Source of the DNA: Solirubrobacteraceae bacterium
Lineage (GTDB): Bacteria; Actinomycetota; Thermoleophilia; Solirubrobacterales; Solirubrobacteraceae
Assembly: GCA_030447275.1 (NCBI GenBank)
Contig: JAUJPF010000027.1
Location: 1-51,221, forward strand
Length of the DNA stretch: 51,221 nucleotides
Direction: 5' to 3'
This document shows positions 7,189 through 15,531 of the stretch, piece after piece (position 1 is the stretch's first letter; each line of letters starts with the position of its first letter). Made by a program: the position numbers and the translations under genes. The notes under the pieces were generated by a model. The model did no database searches and was not told where the DNA came from. It saw only the letters and a list, made by a program, of their open reading frames with translations.

Positions 7189-8286
7189 TCAGTTGCCGGC
7201 CGGGAGCTCCCGCCGCTCGCCGCGGGCCACGTTCTGGAGCTTGGGCTCGCGCCGCTCCTTGGCCCGGACGCTCGGGCTGTAGCGCAGGAAGTCCTCGACC
7301 TCGCGCTCGTAGCGGTAGGGCTCCTGGTTCGCGCGCTTGATCGGCTCGACCCGCAGCGCCTCGGCCATCCGCAGCGCGGCCTCGCGCGTCGTGTAGCGCA
7401 GCCGGTAGCCGGTGGCCTTGAGCTTGCGGTTGTCGAGCCCGCGCCCGAAGCGCAGGTGCCGCAGGGTCTCCTCGGGGATGACGAGGCCGGCGCGCGCGAG
7501 CGCCGCCGCGGCGAGCTCAGTCCCCCACGGCGGCAGGACCGGCACGAGCGGCTTGCCGAGCAGGTCGGCGATCTCCGACAGCACGAGGACGCCGTCGGCG
7601 GCGCCGTTGTAGACGCCCTCGATGTCGCTGCGCGCCGCGTGCTGGAGCAGGCCGACGATGTCGTCCTCGTCGATGAACTGCATCCGCGGGTCGAAGCCGA
7701 GGATCGCCGGGATCGCCGGCAGCCGCAGCAGGCGCGTGTACGAGGTGCGCAGCCCGCCGCCGAGCCCGTTGGCGAAGCGCAGCACGCAGACCTTGACGTT
7801 GGGACACGCCTGCGCGAAGTCGCCGACGAGGCTCTCGGCCTCGACGATATCGCTCTCGATCCGCGTCCGCGGCGGGTGCGGGCGCTCCATCTCCTCGCTG
7901 AAGAAGGCAGGGTCGTCCTGCTCGGCGCCGTAGTAGAGCGCGCTCGACTTGAAGACGAAGCGGCGCACGGGCGAGTCGGCGCCGCTGCACGCCGCGAGGA
8001 TGTTCATCGTGCCGACGACGTTGTTCTCGTGGGCGCGGCGGGGCGTCGTCACGGTCGAGTCGACGACGAGCCGGGTGTCGATGACCGTGTCGATCTGCGC
8101 GCCCTCGACGATCCGGCTGATGAGGCTGTGCGCGTCGGCCACCTGCACGAACTCGGTGCGCTCGAGCGCGACCTTCGGCGGCGTTCGGTCGATCCCGATG
8201 ATCGCGTCGACGTCGTCGTCGGTTTCGAGCTCCTGCGCGAGGCGCCCGCCCCAGTACGTCGACAGGCCGGTGAGCAGGACCCTCAT
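7189..8286 (-). CDS. NAD-dependent epimerase/dehydratase family protein
   Basis: Extended short-chain dehydrogenase of 365 residues. The N-terminal Rossmann segment is VLLTGLSTYWGGRLA, a variant of GxxGxxG. SSALYYG holds the Ser and the Tyr region of the active site, but the classic YxxxK is not clearly seen. The ATG start at 8286 overlaps the stop of the acyltransferase gene as ATGA. From memory, this epimerase plus a PlsC-like acyltransferase is also a conserved neighbour pair in mycobacteria (Rv0501/Rv0502), which suggests a lipid or envelope role. Substrate unknown. The C-terminal ~60 residues are basic and may be family-specific. Confidence 0.82.
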   Translation of the reverse strand: MRVLLTGLSTYWGGRLAQELETDDDVDAIIGIDRTPPKVALERTEFVQVADAHSLISRIVEGAQIDTVIDTRLVVDSTVTTPRRAHENNVVGTMNILAACSGADSPVRRFVFKSSALYYGAEQDDPAFFSEEMERPHPPRTRIESDIVEAESLVGDFAQACPNVKVCVLRFANGLGGGLRTSYTRLLRLPAIPAILGFDPRMQFIDEDDIVGLLQHAARSDIEGVYNGAADGVLVLSEIADLLGKPLVPVLPPWGTELAAAALARAGLVIPEETLRHLRFGRGLDNRKLKATGYRLRYTTREAALRMAEALRVEPIKRANQEPYRYEREVEDFLRYSPSVRAKERREPKLQNVARGERRELPAGN

Positions 8287-9098
8287 CCGAACCACACCGA
8301 CTCGCGCTTGCCGACCATGTCGAACAGCTCCTCCTGGATGTCGGCGCGGATGTCCTGCGCGACCGTCTGCACGAGCCCGCGGTCCTCGTGCGCGTCCTCG
8401 CCCATCTCGTGGGTCGGGACGGGCTCGAGGAAGCGGATCCTGAACTTCGCCGGCAGGTACACGAGCGGGCTGACCGGCGCGTAGATGAGGCCGGTGAGCT
8501 TCTGGAGCACGTTGATCTGGGCGAAGACCGGCATCGCCTCCTCCGCCCCGACGAGCGCGATCGGGACGATCGGCACGCCCGCGCGCATCGCGGTGCGGAC
8601 GAATCCGCCGCGGCCGAACCGGCGCAGGCGGTAGCGGTCCTTGTAGAGCTTCTCGGTCCCCTTGCGGCCCTCCGGGAAGACGAGCACGAGCTGCTGCTCG
8701 TCCTGGAGCAGCCGCTGGGCGTTGGCCGGGTGCGCGGCGACGCCGCCGATCTTCGGCACGAGCATGCTGAAGCCGGGGTAGCCCTTGAAGAAGTGCTCGA
8801 CGGTCAGGTGCAGCGGCCGCGGGGTCGAGTGCTCCTCCATGATCGCCTTGGCGATCATCGCGGCGTCCGGCGGGAGCGCGCCGGAGTGGTTGGAGACCAG
8901 GAGCGCGCCGCCCTCGGACGGGATGTTCTCGATCCCCTCGACCTCGCAGCGGAACCACACGTGGTAGAGGAAGTCGTAGAGCGTTCGGTCGAGCAGGCCC
9001 TCGATCCGCTCCGAGCGCCCCCAGTCGGTGACGCGCCGCTCCGGCTCCAGCGCGGGCAGGAGGTCGCGGCGCTGCTCGACGTCGAGACCGGGCGTCAT
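8283..9098 (-). CDS. PlsC-like 1-acyl-glycerol-phosphate acyltransferase family protein
   Basis: 271 residues with acyltransferase block I (SNHSGALPPDAAM; His then Asp, slightly longer spacing than HX4D) and block III (VFPEGRKGTEK). Also seen is VPIVPIALVGAEE, typical of block IV. It likely transfers an acyl chain to a glycerophospholipid or related acceptor at the inner membrane face. The start is ATG at 9098, which overlaps the HAD gene stop (ATGA), and its own stop overlaps the epimerase start, so HAD-acyltransferase-epimerase form one coupled unit. Confidence 0.85.
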   Translation of the reverse strand: MTPGLDVEQRRDLLPALEPERRVTDWGRSERIEGLLDRTLYDFLYHVWFRCEVEGIENIPSEGGALLVSNHSGALPPDAAMIAKAIMEEHSTPRPLHLTVEHFFKGYPGFSMLVPKIGGVAAHPANAQRLLQDEQQLVLVFPEGRKGTEKLYKDRYRLRRFGRGGFVRTAMRAGVPIVPIALVGAEEAMPVFAQINVLQKLTGLIYAPVSPLVYLPAKFRIRFLEPVPTHEMGEDAHEDRGLVQTVAQDIRADIQEELFDMVGKRESVWFG

Positions 9099-9646
9099 CG
9101 CAGGAAAGGTGCCAGTTCGCGCTCGAGCGCGGGCCAGTCCTCGGCGGCGACGACGTCCTCCTCCTCGACCAGATCGCGGTTCCAGGGGTGGAGGATCGTC
9201 GCCGCGGTGATGCCCTCGTCGATCGCGCGCTGGAGGTTCACGGGGCTGTCGTCGATGAGCACGTCGACGCCGATCTCCGCGCAGCGGGTCACCTTGTCGT
9301 ACGAGCAGTACAGCTCGTCGTAGGCGACGCCGACGCGGTCGAGCCACTCGACCGTGTGCCCGTGGGCGCCCGTGTCTCGGTGGCTCGTGATGTGGATGAA
9401 GTGCCCGGCCTCCTTCCAGCGCCGGATCGCCTCGACGGCGCCCGGGTACGGCTCGGCGGCGAGGACGGTGCGCTCGGCGTGGGTCTCGGCCACGCAGGCG
9501 CGGACCTGCTCGGGGCGCAGGCGGCTGATGCTCCAGGTCACCTGCTGGTCGTACGGGAGGTCGACGCCGAAGCGGCGCTTGGCCGCGGCGGCGAACTGGT
9601 CCCAGTAGTGGTGCAGGGTGGAATCGATGTCGATGGCGATTTTCAT
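9095..9646 (-). CDS. HAD-superfamily 5'(3')-deoxyribonucleotidase-like protein (NT5C type)
   Basis: 183 residues. HAD motif I DIDSTL (Asp6 nucleophile, Asp8 acid/base), motif II HITSHRD (Ser/Thr), a Lys in SYDKVTRC and motif IV LIDDSPVNLQRA. The small cap and overall order fit the NT5C/YorS-type nucleotidases. The substrate is a phosphate ester, probably a nucleotide, but not provable here. First gene of the HAD-acyltransferase-epimerase chain, divergent from the alpha/beta hydrolase with 36 bases between. Confidence 0.75.
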   Translation of the reverse strand: MKIAIDIDSTLHHYWDQFAAAAKRRFGVDLPYDQQVTWSISRLRPEQVRACVAETHAERTVLAAEPYPGAVEAIRRWKEAGHFIHITSHRDTGAHGHTVEWLDRVGVAYDELYCSYDKVTRCAEIGVDVLIDDSPVNLQRAIDEGITAATILHPWNRDLVEEEDVVAAEDWPALERELAPFLR

Positions 9647-9682
9647 GCCGGATCGGGTGGCGGATCGGGTAAGGCCGGGGTC

Positions 9683-10621
9683 ATGATGGTGGCACGCAGA
9701 TGGCAGGACGTTGACTGGCGCGAGCATCAGCGGTGGACCGTGGTCGACGGCAGGGCCGTCAACTACGTCGAACTGGGCGCGGGGCCACCCATCCTCTTCA
9801 TCCACGGCCTCGGCGGCTGCTGGCAGAACTGGCTGGAGAACCTGCTCGAGTTCGCGCCCGACCATCGCGTCGTCGCCGTCGACCTCCCCGGCTTCGGCGC
9901 GAGCGCGATGCCGAAGGAGAAGATCTCGATCTCGGGCTACGGCGTCTTCGTCGACCGCTTCATGGAGCAGATCGGGATGGAGGCGGCCACGCTCGTCGGC
10001 AACTCGATGGGCGGCTTCATCGGGGCGGAGTGCGCGATCAAGTTCCCGCACCGCGTCGAACGGCTCGTGCTCGTGGCCGCCGCCGGCATCTCGGTCGAGA
10101 GCTTCCCGCGCCACGAGCCGCTGCTGAAGGCGATGTACGTCGGCGAGTCGGTCGTGCAGTGGGCGACGGCGCTGGTCGTCGGGCGCTCGCACGAGCTCGC
10201 GGGGCGCCCCCGCGGTCGCCAGGCGATCATGTGGTTCGTCACGCCGCGCGCGGCGCAGCTGGCTCCGGAGCTGGTCATCGAACAGGCCAAGGGCGCCGGC
10301 AAGCCCGGCTTCTTCCAGGCGCTCGACGCGCTGACCGGCTACCCGATCCGCGACCGCCTCGACGACATCAAGGCACCGACGCTGCTCGTGTGGGGCGAGA
10401 AGGACCTCCTCGTCCCGGTCAAGGACGCGCACATCTTCCACGAGCTCGTCCGGGACTCGCGCCTGAAGATCTACGAGGCCACCGGGCACGCGCCGATGCT
10501 CGAGCGCCCGGAGCGGTTCAACGCCGACCTGCACGCGTTCCTGGGCGAGCAGGCCGACGACGCGGACCGGCGCGAGCGCTTCTCGCGCGAGCGCGGCGGC
10601 GCGCGCGACGCCGCGCGCTAG
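9683..10621 (+). CDS. Alpha/beta hydrolase
   Basis: 312 residues with the alpha/beta hydrolase fold: oxyanion-hole segment [12 protein letters not shown], nucleophile elbow GNSMGG (Ser), acid region [12 protein letters not shown] (Asp) and catalytic His in [15 protein letters not shown]. No signal peptide, so it is cytosolic. ATG codons at 9683 and 9686 are both possible, preceded by a weak AAGG. The charged Arg/Asp-rich C-terminal tail (about the last 25 residues) follows the core. Its 3' end meets the convergent ilvD gene with 4 bases of overlap. Substrate unknown. Confidence 0.88.
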   Translation: MMVARRWQDVDWREHQRWTVVDGRAVNYVELGAGPPILFIHGLGGCWQNWLENLLEFAPDHRVVAVDLPGFGASAMPKEKISISGYGVFVDRFMEQIGMEAATLVGNSMGGFIGAECAIKFPHRVERLVLVAAAGISVESFPRHEPLLKAMYVGESVVQWATALVVGRSHELAGRPRGRQAIMWFVTPRAAQLAPELVIEQAKGAGKPGFFQALDALTGYPIRDRLDDIKAPTLLVWGEKDLLVPVKDAHIFHELVRDSRLKIYEATGHAPMLERPERFNADLHAFLGEQADDADRRERFSRERGGARDAAR

Positions 10622-12335
10622 GGCGATTCCGGCAAGCCGGCGCGGCGGCGGCGGCGTGCGCCGCGGGGCCGCCGGGTTCGTGACCGCGCCCTCGCGACGC
10701 GCTCGTCACCAGCGCCGCGTACTTGGCGAGCACGCCCGTCGCGTCGGGGTTCGGGGGCGGCGCAGGCGGTCGAGCGCTCGATGATCTCGTGGTCGGAGAG
10801 CGCGACGTCGAGGCGGCGGGCGTCGACGTCGATCGTGATCTCGTCGCCGTCGCGAACGGCGGCGATCGGCCCGCCGTGGACGGCCTCCGGGGCCAGGTGG
10901 CCCGCCATGAAGCCGTGGGTGGCGCCGCTGAAGCGCCCGTCGGTGAGCAGCGCGACGTGCTCGCCGAGCCCGGCGCCGTTGATCGCCGCGGTGACGGCGA
11001 GCATCTCGCGCATCCCGGGGCCGCCCGCGGGGCCCTCGTTGCGGATGACGATGACGTCGCCTTCGCGGAGCGTGCCTTCGACGACCGCGGCCATCGCCTC
11101 CTCCTCGACTCGAACACGCGTGCGTGGCCGCTGTGGTGGCGGCGCTCGTGGCCCGAGAGCTTCACCACGCAGCCCTCGGGGGCGAGGTTGCCTCTGAGGA
11201 TCGCCAGGCCGCCCGTCGGCTTGATCGGGTCGTCGAGCGGGCGCACCACCTGCTGGCCCGCGGTCTCCTGTGCCTCGTGCGCGTGCTCGCCCACCGTGCG
11301 GCCGGTGACGGTGATCGCGTCGTCGTGGAGCAGCCCGCCCTCCTGGAGGCGCTTGGCGACGAGCGGCACGCCGCCCGCGGCGTAGAGGTCGGTGGCGACG
11401 TAGCGCCCGCCCGGCTTGAGGTCGCACGTGAGCGGCGTGCGCTCGGCGATCCGGTCGAAGTCGTCGATCTCGAGCTCGACGCCCGACTCGCGCGCGATGG
11501 CGAGCAGGTGGAGGACGGCGTTGGTCGAGCCACCGCTGGTCGCCACGGCGGCGATCGCGTTCTCGAGGCTCTTCTTCGTGATGACGTCGCTGGGGCGCAG
11601 GCCGCGGTCGAGGACGTCGACGGCGAGCCGGCCCGCCTCGATCGCGACCTCGGCCTTGCGGCCGTCCTCGGCGGGGACCATCGAGCTGCCCATCGGGCTG
11701 ATGCCGAGCACCTCGAAGGCCATCGCCATCGTGTTGGCGGTGAACTGGCCGCCGCAGGCCCCGGCGCCGGGGCTGGCGACGCGCTCGAGCTCGGCCAGCT
11801 CCTCGTCGCTCATCTGGCCCGAGGCGTGCTTGCCGACGGCCTCGAAGACCTCCTGGATCGTCACGTCCTCGTCGTGGAAGCGGCCCGGGTGGATCGAGCC
11901 GCTGTAGAGCATCAGGCCGGGGACGTCGAGCCGGGCGAGCGCCATGACCGTCGCCGGGATCGTCTTGTCGCAGCCCGAGATGCAGACGAGCGCGTCGAAG
12001 AGGTGGCCGCGGGCGACGAGCTCGATGCTGTCGGCGATGACCTCTCTCGACACGAGCGAGGTCTTCATGCCGCTCGTCCCCATCGTCACGCCGTCGGAGA
12101 TCGCGATCGTGTTGAGCTCCATCGGCGTGCCGCCGGCCTGGCGGACCTCCTTCACCTTCTGCGCGAGCGCGCGGTGGGTGAAGTTGCACGGCATCGTCTC
12201 GATCCAGCAGTGGGCGACGCCGACGATCGGCTTGCTCAGGGACTCGGCGTCGAAGCCGATCCCGTGCAGGTACGCGCGGGCGGCCGCGCGGGCGGGGCCC
12301 TCGGTGAGGGCGCGGGAGCGGTGCTTGGGGTCCAT
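10618..12335 (-). CDS. ilvD: Dihydroxy-acid dehydratase (frameshifted)
   Basis: Iron-sulfur enzyme converting 2,3-dihydroxy-isovalerate/methylvalerate to 2-oxo acids in branched-chain amino acid synthesis. Cluster and active-site motifs are present: [37 protein letters not shown], and [11 protein letters not shown]. The frame from ATG 12335 holds to about 11105 ([15 protein letters not shown]), where one base seems to be missing. It resumes in another frame ([16 protein letters not shown] to SDHEIIERS), then shifts again near 10765 into [19 protein letters not shown]. Another shift near 10690 may affect the extreme C-terminus, so the end is uncertain; 10618 is a TAG in one frame. The protein is otherwise well conserved, so errors are likelier than decay. 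Confidence 0.85.
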
Positions 12336-12360
12336 CCCCTCTGAGCCTACGCCGAGCGGG

Positions 12361-12942
12361 TCAGGCGACGCCCTGGCGCCGCTCCTCGCGCAGGCGCTGG
12401 CGCTCCCACTGCGCGAGGCGCCACAGGTCGCGGCGGACCTGCTTCGGGTCGACCTGGCGGCCGATGAGGTGCATGTTCGCGTTGGCGATGAGGCGCCGCT
12501 CGTCGCCGGTCAGCGCCATCCACTTGGCCAGGACGTCGTCGGAGTCGGGCAGGCGGGCGCTGCCGTACGGGCGCGTCTGGTCGGGGAACTCGACGCAGTA
12601 CTCGTTGAGCAGGACGCCGGTCTGCGGCAGGTAGGCGACGACCGGCTTGTGCGGGTAGACGAGGTAGGCGTACTCGACGCCGTCGCCCCCGGCCTTCCCC
12701 CACACGCGGATGAAGCCGAGGTCGCGGTACATCGCCCACTCCTCGGCGTTGACGCACGACTTCAGCAGGGCGCGGGCGCGCTGCTCGGCGCGGCGCTCGC
12801 GGCCGGGATCGTAGTCGAGGCCGTCGGTGACCTTGGCCCGGCGCGCGCGGCGGCGGTCGAGGTACTCGTCGACGCGGGGCATCATCACCTCCCACAGCAG
12901 CACCAGGATCACGATCGCGGTGGCGCTGAGGGCGAGGATCAC
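12361..12942 (-). CDS. Membrane-anchored conserved hypothetical protein (193 aa)
   Basis: One N-terminal transmembrane segment (ILALSATAIVILVLLWEVMM, about 2-21), then a basic coiled region and a globular cytoplasmic part (VEYAYLVYPHKPVVAYLPQT; RRLIANANMHLIGRQVDP). GTG start at 12942, sharing one base with the stop (TAGTG) of the 83-residue gene upstream, so the two are coupled. Family not recognised. Confidence 0.6.
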   Translation of the reverse strand: MILALSATAIVILVLLWEVMMPRVDEYLDRRRARRAKVTDGLDYDPGRERRAEQRARALLKSCVNAEEWAMYRDLGFIRVWGKAGGDGVEYAYLVYPHKPVVAYLPQTGVLLNEYCVEFPDQTRPYGSARLPDSDDVLAKWMALTGDERRLIANANMHLIGRQVDPKQVRRDLWRLAQWERQRLREERRQGVA

Positions 12943-13193
12943 TAGAGCGCTCCGCCGGCGGCGCGCGGGAAGAAGATCACGCGATCGGCGTCGCGCGGGA
13001 TCTCCTCGAAGGACTTGACCATCTGCGCTTCGCGGCGGCCGGCGCGGTTCTCGATCGGCACCGCGGCCCACAGGCCCTCGTCGAGCTGGCGGCGGAACGC
13101 CTCGACCAGCTCGCGCTCCTCGTCGCGCACCTCGGGGTCGCCCTCGGCGATCAGGACCTCGCCGTGTCCGGGCTTCATGCGCAGGAACTTCAT
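12942..13193 (-). CDS. Small hypothetical protein (83 aa)
   Basis: Begins [22 protein letters not shown] at 13193. Charged and soluble-looking, ending [17 protein letters not shown]. Coupled by TAGTG to the membrane-anchored gene downstream. The central segment ([17 protein letters not shown]) is probably helical. No known family recognised. The start is chosen because upstream sequence in frame is Arg/Pro-rich and runs into the thiD 3' region. Confidence 0.55.
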   Translation of the reverse strand: MKFLRMKPGHGEVLIAEGDPEVRDEERELVEAFRRQLDEGLWAAVPIENRAGRREAQMVKSFEEIPRDADRVIFFPRAAGGAL

Positions 13194-13230
13194 GTGCGCG
13201 GGACCCCGCGAACCCTCATCACCCGCATGA

Positions 13231-14049
13231 TTATGGCAAAGCGGCGGTGACGCCACGCAGGCCGAGGACGTCGACGGGCCCGGCTCCCGCGCCAACTTCG
13301 CGCAGGCCGTCCCGCACCGCGTCGCTCGCGGCCGCCTTCGCGGCACGCGCGGCGTCGATCGGGTCGTCGCCGAGGGCGAGCCGCGCGGCGAGGGTGCTCG
13401 AGTGCGTGCAGCCCGAGCCGTGGGCGGCGCCGTCGGGGTGGCGCTCCCCCGGGAGCTCGACGAGATCGGTGCCGTCGAAGAGCAGGTCGGTGACCTCCTC
13501 GCGGTGGCCGCCGGTGACGACGGCTATTCGTGGGCCGAGCTGCCTGACGGCGCGCGCGAGCTGCTCGGGGGTGGCGTCGTCGTCGCTGCGTGTGAGCGCC
13601 CGCGCCTCGGGCACGTTCGGGGTCACCACGGTCGCGCGCGGGAGGATGAGGTCGATCAGGGCCCGCTCGGCGTCGGGGGGCAGCAGCCGCGCACCGGACT
13701 CCGCGACCATCACCGGGTCGACGACGACGGGCGTGCCCGGCGGCAGCTCGTCGAGCGCGTTCGCGACGGCCTCGATGACGGGCGCGTCGCCGAGCATCCC
13801 GATCTTGACGGCGTCTATCCCGAGATCCTCTGCCACGGCGCGGATCTGCTCGATGACGAACGCCGGCGGGACGGGATGGACGCCGGTGACGCCGACCGTG
13901 TTCTGGGCGGTGAGCGCGGTGATCGCCGTCGTGCCGTGGACGCCCGCCTTCGCGAACGCCTTGAGGTCGGCCTGGATGCCCGCGCCGCCGCCGGAGTCGG
14001 AGCCGGCGATGGAGAGGACGACGCGGATGGGGCGCGGCTGCGCGCTCAC
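13231..14049 (-). CDS. thiD: Hydroxymethylpyrimidine/phosphomethylpyrimidine kinase
   Basis: 272 residues of the ribokinase-like HMP kinase family, phosphorylating HMP and HMP-P for thiamine synthesis. Motifs: [20 protein letters not shown] (substrate and Gly-rich start), [29 protein letters not shown] and the anion-hole/catalytic region [12 protein letters not shown] (here HGSGCTHS). GTG start at 14049 overlaps the upstream membrane-protein stop as GTGA. No thi-box riboswitch is visible upstream; the gene is embedded in a short operon with two small membrane proteins. Confidence 0.92.
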   Translation of the reverse strand: MSAQPRPIRVVLSIAGSDSGGGAGIQADLKAFAKAGVHGTTAITALTAQNTVGVTGVHPVPPAFVIEQIRAVAEDLGIDAVKIGMLGDAPVIEAVANALDELPPGTPVVVDPVMVAESGARLLPPDAERALIDLILPRATVVTPNVPEARALTRSDDDATPEQLARAVRQLGPRIAVVTGGHREEVTDLLFDGTDLVELPGERHPDGAAHGSGCTHSSTLAARLALGDDPIDAARAAKAAASDAVRDGLREVGAGAGPVDVLGLRGVTAALP

Positions 14050-14219
14050 TGCGGCGCAGTGCCCCGCCGGCGGTGCACGTGCGCGTCGATGACGAGGGCG
14101 CCGGGCACGCCGATCAGCACGAGGATCGCGAAGACGTCCATGTACGGGATCCGCTCGGCGAGCGGCTCGTAGAACCCGCCCGTGAGCAGCAGCAGCGCGA
14201 ACAGGTACGAACGCCACAT
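14046..14219 (-). CDS. Small membrane protein (57 aa)
   Basis: Two hydrophobic segments, [16 protein letters not shown] and [19 protein letters not shown], with a basic C-terminus (HVHRRRG). ATG at 14219 chosen because upstream in-frame sequence is Arg/Ala-rich without conservation signs. Stop overlaps the thiD GTG start. Function unknown; it could be a thiamine-related membrane component by context only. Confidence 0.5.
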   Translation of the reverse strand: MWRSYLFALLLLTGGFYEPLAERIPYMDVFAILVLIGVPGALVIDAHVHRRRGTAPQ

Positions 14220-14224
14220 GCTCT

Positions 14225-14434
14225 TCAGAGTACCGGCCCGAGCACCACGAGCAGCAGGCCGAAGGCTGCACCGCCGAGCGACCACCGCATCGTCAGCAGC
14301 GAGGCGTCGGCGGCCGGATTCCGGCGGCGGGCGCGAGCCGCGACGGCCGCGCCGGCGAGGGTGCCGAGGCCGGCACCCTGGAGGACCACGGCGACGTTGC
14401 CGCTCGGCTGGAGCGCCGGGAGCGGGGCGATCAC
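14225..14434 (-). CDS. Small membrane protein (69 aa)
   Basis: Two hydrophobic stretches (VAVVLQGAGLGTLAGAAVAA and LGGAAFGLLLVVLGPVL) separated by a short basic loop (RARRRN). GTG start at 14434 overlaps the dprA stop (GTGA). Unknown function. It sits between dprA and the 57-residue membrane gene, all probably co-transcribed. Confidence 0.5.
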   Translation of the reverse strand: MIAPLPALQPSGNVAVVLQGAGLGTLAGAAVAARARRRNPAADASLLTMRWSLGGAAFGLLLVVLGPVL

Positions 14435-15531
14435 GGCACCACCGCGTAGCGGCCTCCGGGCTCGCGGCGGACGAGGCCGCGCAGCTCGAGCTCGGTGAGG
14501 CCGACGATGGCGGCGTCGGCTCGGTCGGGGGAGCTGCCGGCGAGCGCGGCGACGGTGTCGCGGCCGTGAGCGACGGCGTCGAGGAGCGTCTTCAGGGCGG
14601 GCTCGAGCGTCGTCGCGTGCGGGGGCGCGCGGGGCGGCGGGGCGTTGCCGACGCCGAACAGCGCGTCGAGGACGTCGCGCGCGTCGCGGACGAGGGTCGC
14701 GCCGTCGCGCAGCAGCGCGTTCGTCCCGGCGGCGCCCGGCGAGGTCACCGGGCCGGGCACGGCGGCGACCTCGCGGCCGAGCTTCGCGGCGAGGTCAGCG
14801 GTGATCAGCGAGCCCGACTTCCGTGCCGCCTCGACCACGATCGTCAGGTCGCCGAGCCCGGCGATGATGCGGTTGCGCGCCGGGAAGCACCAGCGCCGGG
14901 CGCGGAAGCCGGGCGGCAGCTCGGAGACGACGAGCCCGCGGCGGCGGATCTCCTCGTGGAGGTGGCGCTTGCTGGCCGGGTACGGGACGTCGGCGCCGCC
15001 GCATGAGCACGGCGACGGTCAGGCCGCCGTCGTCGAGCGCGCCGGTGTGGGCCTCGGAGTCGACGCCGAGCGCCAGGCCCGACACGACGGGGACCCCGGC
15101 CGCGGCGAGATCGCGCGCGAGCGCGCGCGCGACGTCCCTCCCGTACGCGGAGGCGCGGCGCATCCCGACGACGGCCGCCGCCGGGTCGTCGCCGGCGAAC
15201 GTCGCCAGCAGCGCCGGGTCGCCCGCGAGGTGGAGCACCGCGGGCGCGTCGCGGGCATGGGCGAGGCGCGGCGGGAAGGCCGGGTCATGGCGGCACACGG
15301 CGGCAAGGTCCGCCGCGGCGATCCCGGCGCGGGCGCGCGCCGGGTCGAACGCGGCCCGCTCTGCGCGGACCCGGGCCGCCTCCTCCCCGCCACCGCCGCG
15401 ACGAGATCGTCGTCGGCCAGCGCCAGGACCTCCGGGAGCCGCGCCTGCTCGTGCCGAGCGAGCTCGATCCGCCCCGCGAGCCGCGCGATCAGCCACGACC
15501 GCCGCAGGCACACATCGCACGCCCCGGTCAC
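14431..15531 (-). CDS. dprA: DNA-processing protein DprA (frameshifted)
   Basis: Rossmann-like protein that binds incoming single-stranded DNA and loads RecA in transformation. Three frames must be joined. The N-terminal domain (GACDVCLRRSWLIARLAGRI) runs from GTG 15531 to about 15395. The core then shows VVGMRRASAYGRDVARALA (the family's G-x-R motif) and VVSGLALGVDSEAHTGAL. After about 15003 come PASKRHLHEE-type residues and ARKSGSLITADLAAKLGRE, then VPGPVTSPGAAGTN and a winged-helix-like C-terminus. Each junction needs one base. The GTG start overlaps the comM stop (GTGA). Confidence 0.85.

Noticed and set aside
4901..7282. 793-codon plus-strand reading frame spanning the Xer, hypothetical and YkuD genes
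   Set aside because: It covers several well-supported genes in other frames and has only antisense-type composition.
10618..12335. ilvD as a true pseudogene
   Set aside because: All cluster and active-site motifs are intact and only single bases restore the frame, so it was kept as a gene with probable errors.
12942..13346. 134-residue form of the small protein at 12942-13193
   Set aside because: The extra N-terminal part is Arg/Pro-rich antisense-like sequence overlapping the 3' end of thiD; the ATG at 13193 is more credible.
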